The position numbers and the translations under genes are program-made. From Klebsiella pneumoniae (GTDB taxonomy: Bacteria > Desulfobacterota > Binatia > UBA12015), in assembly GCA_945872365.1 (NCBI GenBank), contig CAMBZJ010000010.1:1-64000 (forward strand): DNA of 64,000 bases, read 5' to 3'. Of this stretch, positions 38,617 through 46,106 are shown piece by piece (the first letter of the stretch is position 1; each line of letters begins with the position of its first letter). The notes beneath the pieces are model-generated. The model was not told where the DNA came from, did no database searches, and saw only the letters and a program-made list of their open reading frames with translations.

Positions 38617-39729
38617 TCAGCCGGGGACACGCCGCAGCGGCGAGGGCATGCGCTGGATCGAGAAGCGCCCGCTCGCGAGTTCCCCGCGCTGCGCCGACTT
38701 GTCGCGCGCCACGACGCGGATGCGGGCGTCGTCGCTCAAGATGTCGGTCGGCACGTTCCAGTTCCAGTACGACCGGCTCGGCGGGACGTCGCCGACGAGC
38801 TGCTTCCACGTCGCGCCGCCGTTGAGCGAGAGCCAGACCTCCTCGCTTCCGAGACCGACGTCGTCGCTCGCGGTCCAGGAGATCCGCGTCGGCAGGCCCG
38901 GCGAGAGGCGCTGGCCGGGCTGCGGCGCGACGATCGAGAGCACGCGCGGCGGGGCCTCCCCGGGTGGCGGGATGACCACGGGCGTGACGACTTCGTTGTC
39001 GTCGCGCGAGCCGTCGGCGAGCTGCTCCAGCGGGTCCCAGACCACGCGCAGCGCATAGCGGCCCGGCGGCACGTCGGTGATGTCGATCCACTGGCAGTCG
39101 AGGTTCGCGTCGTAGAGGTCGGCCATGCCCTTCGAGATGCCCTGGTAGTTGCAGTCGTAGCGCTTGACCGGTGTCGTGCCGGGTTCCGAGGGCACGCTGT
39201 CCATCATGCAGAAGCCCTGCTTGCGTCCGGTCACCACCACCGTGCCGTCGGCATCGAGGAGTTCGTAGGTCGAAGCGTCTTTGAAGTGATAGTGCCCGTG
39301 GCACTTGCTGAACATGTAGAGTTCGGGATGAGCGTAGGGATTGCCCAGGACCATGTCGGCGTCGCCGCGGTTGTGGACCAGTACGTCGAAACGCAGCAGG
39401 CGGCGCAGGCCGGATCCGCCGACGCAGGCCTCGTCCGGGTCGAGTGCGCAGAAGCCGGAAGAGGCCTCCGGCTCTTCGATCGAACCACCCCCATCGACCG
39501 AACTGCCCCCCGCGTGCGGGCGGATGATCGGGCGACGGTAGGGGGGGGCGAGCACCGGATAGGAAAATCCATCCACCGTGATCCGGATGGTCTCCCGGAG
39601 CGCCTGGGGGTCGAGCTGCAGCTCCGGCCCGGCGGCCGCCACCCTCGTCTGCCCCCCTAGGACAGCAGCGAGAAGCGCCGTCCATCCCCACTTCGCGGCC
39701 CTCGATCGCTCGAGCGCGGTCGACTTCAT
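38617..39729 (-). CDS. Bacterial lysyl oxidase (copper amine oxidase, LOX family) with Ig-like tail
   Basis: The ATG at 39729 has GGGGAGG seven bases upstream (the ATG at 39735 is too close). The 370-aa product has a signal peptide (about 1-33) and a LOX domain with the copper site CHGHYH (His144, 146 and 148), the cofactor lysine Lys170 in GRKQGFC, and Tyr206 in LYDANLDCQWIDITDV, the lysine tyrosylquinone pair. Residues about 250-370 form an Ig/FnIII-like domain. Known LOX enzymes oxidise lysine side chains to aldehydes and crosslink extracellular proteins. The natural substrate here is unknown. Confidence 0.88.
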   Translation of the reverse strand: MKSTALERSRAAKWGWTALLAAVLGGQTRVAAAGPELQLDPQALRETIRITVDGFSYPVLAPPYRRPIIRPHAGGSSVDGGGSIEEPEASSGFCALDPDEACVGGSGLRRLLRFDVLVHNRGDADMVLGNPYAHPELYMFSKCHGHYHFKDASTYELLDADGTVVVTGRKQGFCMMDSVPSEPGTTPVKRYDCNYQGISKGMADLYDANLDCQWIDITDVPPGRYALRVVWDPLEQLADGSRDDNEVVTPVVIPPPGEAPPRVLSIVAPQPGQRLSPGLPTRISWTASDDVGLGSEEVWLSLNGGATWKQLVGDVPPSRSYWNWNVPTDILSDDARIRVVARDKSAQRGELASGRFSIQRMPSPLRRVPG

Positions 39730-40027
39730 CCTCATGCCTCCCCGAGGGAGATCATGTAGCGGGTTTTCCGGAGTCGGGCCAGACGTTTTGAGGCTCGGGG
39801 GAGAACTTGCCACCGCGTTGGATTCGGCTGGATCGGTCTCTGGCACCGTGTTAAACGGGCGAAAGGTTGGTTCGTCGATTGCGCGGGTTTTCAGGATGGC
39901 CCTGCCTTCCTGTCTCGATCGTCTTCCCTCCAAATTGGGCCGCGAGGCCCCTTTCGTCCAGACCCGGAAAGTAAAAGGCGGGTCGTGTGCCCGGGGACGG
40001 CCTCGGGCAGGGTATCGGGTCATTGTC
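39730..40027. other. 298-base intergenic region between divergent genes
   Basis: This region lies between the lysyl oxidase (left) and the RRM gene (right), so it should hold two divergent promoters. I see no clear -35/-10 pair and no coding sequence. A relatively AT-richer segment lies around 39850-39950, which would suit a long 5' leader, as is common for cold-shock-type RNA-binding proteins. Confidence 0.5.
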
Positions 40028-40435
40028 ATGGGCAAGAAGCTATACGTGGGGAATCTGAGCTACGGCGTCGACGAGAACGGATTGAGCGACATCTTCTCGC
40101 CGTTCGGCGCCGTGGAGAGCGTCGCGATCGTGACCGACCGCGAGACCGGCCGCAGCCGCGGCTTCGGCTTCGTCGAGATGTCGAACGACGCCGAGGCCCA
40201 GGCGGCGATCGAGGGATTGAACGGCCAGGATAGCGGCGGTCGTGCGCTCACCGTGAACGAGGCCCGTCCGCGCGAGGATCGTCCGCGCCGTCCCGGCGGC
40301 GGCGGTGGTGGCGGCTACGGCGGCGGCGGCGGTGGTGGCGGCTACGGCGGTGGCGGTGGCGGCGGTGGCGGTGGCGGTGGCGGTGGATACGCTGGCGGTG
40401 GCGGTGCCGCCCGCCGGCGCGGAAGCCGTTTCTGA
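40028..40435 (+). CDS. RRM-type RNA-binding protein with Gly-rich tail
   Basis: The 135-aa product starts at the ATG at 40028 and has one RRM domain: RNP2 KLYVGNLSY at residues 3-11 and RNP1 RGFGFVEM at about 42-49. The tail is Arg/Pro-rich, then mostly Gly with Tyr (GGYGG). It resembles the cyanobacterial and deltaproteobacterial Rbp family, linked to cold or RNA-processing stress. It is followed 31 bases later by a small basic protein gene. Confidence 0.88.
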   Translation: MGKKLYVGNLSYGVDENGLSDIFSPFGAVESVAIVTDRETGRSRGFGFVEMSNDAEAQAAIEGLNGQDSGGRALTVNEARPREDRPRRPGGGGGGGYGGGGGGGGYGGGGGGGGGGGGGGYAGGGGAARRRGSRF

Positions 40436-40466
40436 TTGACGTCCGGCCGAATCGGCGGGGAGTTTC

Positions 40467-40685
40467 GTGAAGCGATCGAACAATGCCTTCCTTAAGCGAC
40501 AGAAGGAACTCCTGCGCCAGCAGAAGAAGCAGGAGAAGCGCGATCGACTGATTACCCAGCGAGGGCAGAAGGGTTCGCTCGAGTCCGGTGCGCTCGATGC
40601 GGACGCAAGCGATCTCGAGGCCCTCGGGCTCGAGGATCGCGTCGTGCTGACCAAGGGCGAGGATTCGGAGGAGTCGTCGAACTGA
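40467..40685 (+). CDS. Small basic protein following the RRM gene
   Basis: The 72-aa product begins at the GTG at 40467, preceded by GGGGAG at 40457-40462. The first 35 residues are Lys/Arg/Gln-rich and helical (NAFLKRQKELLRQQKKQEKR), then it becomes acidic and ends in EDSEESSN. I do not recognise a named family. Its position 31 bases behind the RRM gene suggests co-transcription and a role in RNA binding or ribosome handling (inference). Confidence 0.6.
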   Translation: MKRSNNAFLKRQKELLRQQKKQEKRDRLITQRGQKGSLESGALDADASDLEALGLEDRVVLTKGEDSEESSN

Positions 40686-40713
40686 CGGCTCTTCCGAATC
40701 CCGCCCCTCCCTT

Positions 40714-41493
40714 TCAGCTCGACATCAGGAGCTTTCGCGGGCCGTCGGGGAAGACGGCCTCGAAAACGGTGCGGCTGGAAATCCGCACCACTACCCCATC
40801 GCCGAAGGTGAGGTGCCTGATCCTCTGGCTCGTCTCGAACTCCCGCGACATCGCGTAGGGGATCGGGGGGCCGGACGAGTTCCGCATGGCCCTGTTCCAG
40901 GCCTCCTGCGGGGTGAGTCCAACGCCCGCCGGCTTGCGGCGCGGAGTGGCCGATTTGGCCGCCGGTTTCGTTTGGGGTGGGCTCGACGCCTGCGCTGCCT
41001 TGGCGGCCGTTTCTGCCGGGACTTGCTGCGGGACCTTGATGGCGCCGGGCTTCGCGGGCGTTGCCGCGAGTTGCGGGGGCCTCGGCTTCGCTGTCGTGGG
41101 GGTCTTGCCGCGCGCGACCTTGGCAGGTGCCGGTGTCGATCGTGCGACGGGCGCCGCCTTGCCGGCCGGCTTGGTCTTGGCCGGTGTCGCTGCCTTGGCG
41201 ACCTTCGCAGGGATTGGGACCTTGGCGGGCTTCCGAGCCGGTGTGACCGGCTTCAGAACCCGGCTTGCCTTGGGCCGCGCGGCGGCTGCCGCTGCCTTCC
41301 GGGCATGCGACTGCTTGACCGGAGCGACCTGCGAAGCCCCGGCCCGCGCCTTCGACCTCCCCGGTTTCAGCTGTTTTTTCGAGGGTTTGGACGGTTTTAC
41401 CGGGCGCTTGGGATCGCGCGCCGCACGCGCGGTCCCGGCCGTTCGCACCGCCTTCTTGGCGACGGGTTTCGCCTTTCCGTCTCGACGCGCCAC
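40714..41493 (-). CDS. Histone H1-like Lys/Ala/Pro-rich protein with C-terminal SH3-like domain
   Basis: The start chosen is the GTG at 41493 (VARRDGKAK). The first 180 residues are Lys/Ala/Pro repeats (AKPA, PAKVAKAAT types), like eukaryote-style H1 tails and bacterial HctB/AlgP-type DNA-binding proteins. The last 45 residues are different: FETSQRIRHLTFGDGVVV...VFPDGPRKLL, close in pattern to the SH3/Tudor-like tail of UvrD/PcrA helicases. The protein is probably a nucleoid or DNA-repair accessory factor (inference). The frame stays open upstream into a metallo-beta-lactamase remnant. Confidence 0.55.
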   Translation of the reverse strand: MARRDGKAKPVAKKAVRTAGTARAARDPKRPVKPSKPSKKQLKPGRSKARAGASQVAPVKQSHARKAAAAAARPKASRVLKPVTPARKPAKVPIPAKVAKAATPAKTKPAGKAAPVARSTPAPAKVARGKTPTTAKPRPPQLAATPAKPGAIKVPQQVPAETAAKAAQASSPPQTKPAAKSATPRRKPAGVGLTPQEAWNRAMRNSSGPPIPYAMSREFETSQRIRHLTFGDGVVVRISSRTVFEAVFPDGPRKLLMSS

Positions 41494-41679
41494 GCGGACA
41501 CCCCCTCCCTGGTGCGGGCCACTGGGTATCGATCGGCTGCGCGACCAGGCTTGCCAGTGGGCCCGCGGCGCGGACCGACGCCCGATGAAGCCGTCGACCG
41601 CGCGGGGGAGAATAACACGCGAATCGTGCGATCGCCCGTGGGCCTGACGGAAACCTTCGGCGACCGGGTACGTTCGCGC

Positions 41680-42147
41680 AGGGGTGGCCGCTTGGACCGT
41701 GGCTGCGAACCGATCGATCAACCGCAGAAGATCCGCGTGACCGAGTGCGCTCCGCGTCCGGTCGGTGTGGCGCGTGCGTTGGTCATGGCCGGGGAGGAAC
41801 CGAACCCTGTGGTCCAACCCGAGCAGTCGGGCGAGCGAGCGACGCAGGTCCTGGCGAGTTCCGTGAACATGACCGCAGGCGGGTGGGCGGTCGCCCGGAA
41901 ACGAGAGCAGGTCGCCGACGAAGACCTGCTCGCCGATGCGGTAGCTCGTGCAGGCGGGGGTATGCCCGGGAGTCGCCAGAACCTCGATCCGGAGCGGACC
42001 CGCCGCGAGCATGTCGCCGTCCTCGAGGAGCAGGTCGAAAGCCGCCTCGGACTCGTCCGATGGCGTGGCACCCTCCGACCCGAGCGCCTGCTCCCGGATC
42101 GGGCAGCGCGCCCCCGCGACCACCTGGGCACCGTGGCGGCGTTTCAT
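41680..42147 (-). pseudogene. Remnant of an MBL-fold metallohydrolase
   Basis: In the same frame as the H1-like gene, the stretch from 42147 reads KRRHGAQVVAG, EAAFDLLLEDGDML, IEVLATPGHTPACTSYRIGEQVFVGDLLS and, further on, RRSLARLLGLDHRVRFLPGHDQ. These match the second half of glyoxalase II/ETHE1-like MBL hydrolases. The N-terminal HxHxDH metal motif is missing because the fragment begins where another gene starts, and the segment between VFVGDLL and RRSLARLL is too short. It lacks its own stop, so it forms one ORF with the H1-like gene. Confidence 0.6.
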
Positions 42148-42213
42148 CCATGGGAATCCCACCCCCGCCCCCGCTCTTGGAAGGAATCGACGGATCGCTA
42201 TGGTGGGGGGGCC

Positions 42214-42873
42214 GTGGGTCGCGCTCTTATCCTTTTCCTTGCACTGGCCGCGGGCTGGTTCCTGCGCCGATTCCTCGCCGGCTACCCACGGCCGGTACCG
42301 GCACCGCGCTGCCTCACGGCCAGGGAATGGGCGACGGTCGCGGCTGCGGCCGACGCGACCTTTCCCGGGGGCGGCGCAATTCCGCCGTCGAGCGAGCAGG
42401 CCGAAGTGGCCGGGCACGTCGATCGCTTCGTCGCGGCCCAGCAGCCGTCGACCCGCATACTCATGCGGTTGCTCTTCGTGCTGGTCGAGCACGCCACCCT
42501 GGTGTTTCCGGCGGGTGGGCCCGGGGGGCGGCGTCGCTTCTCCGGCCTTTCCCGCGCGCAGCGGGTCGAGGTGCTCGATGGGTGGCGCCGAAGCGCGCTC
42601 TTTCCGCGCCGGCTCGTCTTCACGAGCCTGCGCGCGATCCTGACGATGGGCTACCTCGGCGATCCCGGGGTGCTGCGCTTGCTCGGACTCGCTCCGCCCG
42701 AGATCGAGCGCCGTGTTTGCGAGGCCGATCTCCTCTGGGGGCGCGTCGGCGAGCCGTCGAGCGCGGTGCGCTATCGGCGCGAGGACGTCACGCCGCCGGG
42801 ACCGGTGGCGCCGATCGCCGCCCCGGTGGCCGCGCATCGTTTCGACGAGCCTGCTGCGGGGGTGATTCGGTGA
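42214..42873 (+). CDS. Small-subunit-like protein preceding a GMC oxidoreductase
   Basis: The 219-aa product starts at the GTG at 42214, with an N-terminal hydrophobic anchor (ALILFLALAAGWF). The middle (LTAREWATVAAAADATFPGGG) and the gene order, a small membrane-linked protein directly overlapping a GMC flavoprotein (GTGA), are like the gluconate 2-dehydrogenase subunit 3 group. The ATG at 42200 is in another frame. A role in export or assembly of the GMC subunit is likely (inference). Confidence 0.6.
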   Translation: MGRALILFLALAAGWFLRRFLAGYPRPVPAPRCLTAREWATVAAAADATFPGGGAIPPSSEQAEVAGHVDRFVAAQQPSTRILMRLLFVLVEHATLVFPAGGPGGRRRFSGLSRAQRVEVLDGWRRSALFPRRLVFTSLRAILTMGYLGDPGVLRLLGLAPPEIERRVCEADLLWGRVGEPSSAVRYRREDVTPPGPVAPIAAPVAAHRFDEPAAGVIR

Positions 42874-44789
42874 GCGGGTCGGTGCGGGTGTTCGCCGACT
42901 ACACCGGCGACGTCTTCGACTCCTGCGACGCCGTGGTGGTCGGCTCGGGGCCGGGCGGTGCGGTGGTGGCGCATCGGCTTGCGACCGCGGGCAAGGACGT
43001 CGTGCTGATCGAGGAGGGCCCGCCGTTCACGCCGGAGGACTTCGTCGTCGACGGTGCGATCTCGATGGCTCGCACGATGCGCGAAGGGGGCCTGCGCGCG
43101 ACGCGAGGCTTCGTCATGCCGACCATGCAGGCCAACGCGCTCGGTGGCGGTTCGCTGGTCAATTCGGCGATTTGCGTGCGCTCGCCCGAGTCGACGCTTG
43201 CCGCCTGGGCCGAGAACTACGAGCTCGGGCGGACCGGACGCGCCGACCTGGACCCGCACTACCAGGCCGTCGAGGATTTCCTCGGCATCGCGCCGACGCC
43301 CGACGAGGTGCAGGGGCCGCGCAATCTTCTCTTCCGCAAAGGCTGTCGGGCGCTCGGCTGGTCGAGCGAGCCGATCGCCCGCAGCGTCGTCGGCTGCCGC
43401 GGCAGCGGCGAGTGCTTCACCGGGTGCCGCGCGCGCGCCAAGCAGTCCACCGACATCTCCTATGTTCCGTCCGCGATCCATGCGGGCGCGCGAGTGCTGA
43501 CCTCGGCCCGCGTCGAGCGCCTCCTCACCTGGGGGCGCCGGCGCGCGACCGGTGTCGAGGGGGTGATCGTGCGCCCGTTCACCGGCGAGGTGACGCACCG
43601 CTTCCGCGTCGATGCGAAGGTCGTGGTGCTCGCGGCGGGATGCATGGCGACGCCGGTACTGCTGCAGCGCAGCGGCGCTCTCGCCGATGCGTCCGGGCAG
43701 GTGGGCCGCAACCTGCAGTTCCACCCCGGCGTGGCGATCCTCGGCATCTTTCCCGACAGGACCGAGCCGCAGTTCGGCGCGACCCAGGGCTACCAGTCGC
43801 TCCACTTCGTCCCCGAGGGTTTCAAGATGGAGACCCTGTGGGCGCCTCCCGGCGTCTTCGCGGTACGACTGCCCGGCTTCGGGCTCGACTACAAGGCGAA
43901 CCTGGCACGCATCCCCTTTTGCGCCGTCTTCGACTCGATCTCCTCCTGCAACCGCTCCCTCGGTACCGTTCGCGCGCGGCGCAGCGGTCTCGACCCGGTC
44001 CTGCACTGGACGCTCCACCACGAGGACCTGAGGATTCTCGGCAAGGCGATGTGGGCGATGGCACAGGTGTTCTTCGCGGCCGGAGCCACGTCGATCCTGC
44101 CTGGCGTCCACGGCCTGCCGGACGAGATGCACTCGGCCGCCGAGGCCGAGGTGCTGCGCACGCACGACTACCGTCCGACCGACCTCACCTGCAGCGGCAA
44201 CCACGTCTTCAGCACGACCCGTATGCACGGCGACCCGCGCCGCGGCGTGGTCGGCGAGGACGGCCGCTGCCACGACTTCGACAATCTCTACATCGCCGAC
44301 ACCGGGATCCTGCCGCGGAGTCCCTCGGTGAACCCGATGCTCACGCTCATGGCGATCGCGCACCGCATGGGCGGGGAACTCGCCGCCCGCCTCAGAGCGC
44401 CCGCCGGGCGGCCCCCCCCCCCCCTCCCGAACGGTCCTTCACTCGCCCGCGGCGAAGTTGCGGCACCAGTGCCAGGCGGCATCGATGAAGGCGGCCGCGT
44501 CCGCCGCGAAGCCGTCGGCTTCCAGATCCATCGCGAGGAAGGCGACCTCCGCCGCCACGTCGCCGGTGCGCAGGTCGCGGGAGAATTCGATGCGGTCGGG
44601 CGGTCCGGCGGCCCTCCCGGTTCGCCCGGGCGGGTGCGCCACGGCCGGATCGGCTGCTCACCGGGTGGTCCGGGATGTCGGTCTGCGGGCTTCGCTGCGG
44701 CTCATCCGGTCGGACCCGCGTCATGGGCGCGGAGGGGTCCTGGCCTCCGCGCCCATGGCCGGAATCACTTCTGGATCGTCTCGAGGTAG
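42870..44789 (+). CDS. GMC family FAD oxidoreductase (3' end probably disturbed)
   Basis: Starting at the GTG at 42870, the product has the FAD fold AVVVGSGPGGAVVAHRL, the GGGSLVNSAI block, CRGSGECFTGC with several cysteines, and the catalytic C-terminal block GNHVFSTTRM with VNPMLTLMAIAHRMG (His and Asn candidates). The family oxidises alcohols or sugars. Homologous sequence ends about 44400; then comes a run of 13 C (44412-44424) and about 120 residues of unrelated Gly/Pro/Arg sequence up to 44789, which overlap the cytochrome gene by 25 bases. The true end is likely near 44410-44490. Confidence 0.8.
   Translation: MSGSVRVFADYTGDVFDSCDAVVVGSGPGGAVVAHRLATAGKDVVLIEEGPPFTPEDFVVDGAISMARTMREGGLRATRGFVMPTMQANALGGGSLVNSAICVRSPESTLAAWAENYELGRTGRADLDPHYQAVEDFLGIAPTPDEVQGPRNLLFRKGCRALGWSSEPIARSVVGCRGSGECFTGCRARAKQSTDISYVPSAIHAGARVLTSARVERLLTWGRRRATGVEGVIVRPFTGEVTHRFRVDAKVVVLAAGCMATPVLLQRSGALADASGQVGRNLQFHPGVAILGIFPDRTEPQFGATQGYQSLHFVPEGFKMETLWAPPGVFAVRLPGFGLDYKANLARIPFCAVFDSISSCNRSLGTVRARRSGLDPVLHWTLHHEDLRILGKAMWAMAQVFFAAGATSILPGVHGLPDEMHSAAEAEVLRTHDYRPTDLTCSGNHVFSTTRMHGDPRRGVVGEDGRCHDFDNLYIADTGILPRSPSVNPMLTLMAIAHRMGGELAARLRAPAGRPPPPLPNGPSLARGEVAAPVPGGIDEGGRVRREAVGFQIHREEGDLRRHVAGAQVAGEFDAVGRSGGPPGSPGRVRHGRIGCSPGGPGCRSAGFAAAHPVGPASWARRGPGLRAHGRNHFWIVSR
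44412..44424 (+). repeat. Homopolymer run of 13 C at the end of the GMC gene
   Basis: Thirteen consecutive C residues follow GGCGG and precede TCCCG. Runs this long slip in replication and are also a common sequencing error. A gain or loss of one or two bases moves the GMC frame to a stop at 44488 or elsewhere. Confidence 0.85.
44439..44600 (-). pseudogene. Fragment of an aminoglycoside-phosphotransferase-like protein
   Basis: The minus strand in one frame reads DRIEFSRDLRTGDVAAEVAFLAMDLEADGFAADAAAFIDA and ends at a stop at 44439. The EVAFLAMDL pattern after an IEF stretch is typical of the middle of phosphotransferase/kinase fusion proteins. Only about 50 residues remain, with no start and no flanking domains. 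It lies antisense to the tail of the GMC reading frame. Confidence 0.4.
44722..44757 (-). terminator. Strong stem-loop after the cytochrome c gene
   Basis: CATGGGCGCGGAGG (44722-44735) and CCTCCGCGCCCATG (44744-44757) form a perfect 14-base inverted repeat with an 8-base loop, 7 bases past the cytochrome stop codon. There is no T run, so it may stop transcription by a non-classical route or stabilise the 3' end. Confidence 0.6.
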
Positions 44790-45310
44790 TTCGCGATAGA
44801 GAGGATCTTCAGGTTGGCGGCATCCTGCTGGTACATCGAGTCGTCGAGCGGGTGACCGAGGATCTCGCCCCATACCGGCATCTCGCGCTTGCCGTGCGCC
44901 GAGATCGGCGTGTCGCCCTTCACGATCGAGATGACCTTCGCCATGGGAAACGTGCCGCCATTCTGCCGCGAGAGCTGCGTCAGGTCGACCGGGTGCTTGT
45001 TGAAGGTCGACGCCGCGACGCCGTCGCCGGTCCCGCTCGGGCCGTGGCAGGTCGCGCAATATTTCACGTATTGGTCGCGCCCCACCTGCAGGTACTCGGG
45101 CGTGCCCTTGGCGGGCAGCGGTGTGCTGCTTCCGGCGGCCCCGGTCGTCGCACCGACCGCACCGGCGGTTCCGGCCGCCGTCGCAGACGCGACACCCGTC
45201 GCGGTTCCGACCGCGCCCGTCGTAGCGGTGCCGACCGTGTTCGCCGCGTTCCTGGTCGTTGCGCACCCGGCGACCGAAATCCCGATCGCCACTGCAAGGA
45301 TCCTTCGCAT
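44765..45310 (-). CDS. Lipoprotein c-type cytochrome
   Basis: The 181-aa product has a lipoprotein signal (VAG-C, lipobox ISVAGC), an Ala/Gly/Thr linker of about 45 residues, and a class I cytochrome c domain with haem motif CATCH and a Met ligand in KREMPVWG. It transfers electrons in the periplasm. The gene converges on the GMC gene. Cytochrome c partners are known for GMC dehydrogenases with a small subunit, so these three may form a redox set even though this one is on the other strand. Confidence 0.88.
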   Translation of the reverse strand: MRRILAVAIGISVAGCATTRNAANTVGTATTGAVGTATGVASATAAGTAGAVGATTGAAGSSTPLPAKGTPEYLQVGRDQYVKYCATCHGPSGTGDGVAASTFNKHPVDLTQLSRQNGGTFPMAKVISIVKGDTPISAHGKREMPVWGEILGHPLDDSMYQQDAANLKILSIANYLETIQK

Positions 45311-45777
45311 GCTTCGCCCTCCCCTTGGTTGCGGCCCACTAGTGCGCGGACCTGACCGCGGCCGATGCTCGCGTCCGCCGCTGGGGGTCCTATCGCACCT
45401 CCCGAGGCATTCCTAGCTCGACGAGCTGGCGCGGGAATGGCGGCACCGGATCGCGTGAAGCGGTCGTGAGTGGATGAGCGACTCCATCGCGACGAGTTGA
45501 TCGGGCGCGTGCTTGTCCAAGGCCATGAAGCGATCGTGGCTGGTGGCGGCCGGGGCGACGCCTCCGTTCCGAGTGGCGACCCGCGTCCCAGCCGCGGAAA
45601 GCCGCGGCGTGTCGGGCTTCCCGATCGCGGGAAGGTGGAAGTCGTCGGAAGCGGTAGGGCGCCCCGCGACGTCGATGCGCGGGTCGGCAGGATCCTTGCT
45701 ATGCCAAGGGATCGCGCCGGGGGATCGGCGCGAAGCCGGCGACATGGCGTGCCGGCGGGGCAAGAGGAGCGAGTCCG
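45311..45777. other. 467-base stretch with no convincing gene
   Basis: There are minus-strand and plus-strand ORFs of about 115 and 137 codons (for example minus 45413-45763), but their residue patterns, starts and lack of any recognisable motif do not support them. It holds the promoter regions of the cytochrome (left) and of the small membrane protein (right). Confidence 0.55.
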
Positions 45778-45873
45778 ATGGAAGCTTATGTCATGCTCAT
45801 GGTCGGTGTGGTCATCTTCGCCGTTTCGATCACCGGGATCCGGCACCTGCTCGATCGGATCGACCACGTCTGA
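45778..45873 (+). CDS. 31-residue small membrane protein
   Basis: The ATG at 45778 is preceded by AGAGGAG (45763-45769), and the frame of 31 codons ends in TGA at 45873. After MEAY come hydrophobic residues 5-21 (VMLMVGVVIFAVSITGI) and then RHLLDRIDHV, a single helix with a charged tail. Such proteins often regulate membrane complexes. The coding evidence is the ribosome site plus the clean amphipathic pattern. Confidence 0.55.
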   Translation: MEAYVMLMVGVVIFAVSITGIRHLLDRIDHV

Positions 45874-46013
45874 GGAGGCGAGCGCGACCGGTGCCGGCAC
45901 CTGTCGCGCGACGCGCAACGCAGTGAACTCCGGCTGCTCGGCATGACCACCTTCGGCTACCAGGGGGGCGGGGCGGCCGAATCGCGAGGCTGGCGAGGCG
46001 GAGTGGGCCGAGA

Positions 46014-46029
46014 TTCCCGGGCCCGGGAA
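46014..46029. promoter_or_regulatory. Perfect 16-base palindrome upstream of the universal stress gene
   Basis: TTCCCGGGCCCGGGAA at 46014-46029 is an exact 16-base palindrome about 80 bases before the universal stress protein gene. It could be a regulator site or part of a stem-loop following the small membrane protein gene. Confidence 0.35.
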
Positions 46030-46106
46030 CGGGTCGAGCCCTAGGGGAGGCGAGGGGCTTCCACAGGCCTCGCAACGGTCGGCACGTCACTTGCGAAGAG
46101 CATGGC

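Noticed and set aside
39730-40027. Riboswitch or cold-shock leader ahead of the RRM gene
   Set aside because: No known riboswitch core or cold-box motif could be recognised by eye; the region is reported only as intergenic.
41745-42869. Upstream extension of the GMC frame
   Set aside because: The family starts at the FAD fold just after the GTG at 42870; the upstream part is the wrong frame of the small-subunit gene and the MBL remnant.
45413-45763. Minus-strand ORF of 116 codons upstream of the small membrane protein
   Set aside because: It lacks any motif and a ribosome site, and a plus-strand ORF of similar length overlaps it; composition alone does not support either.
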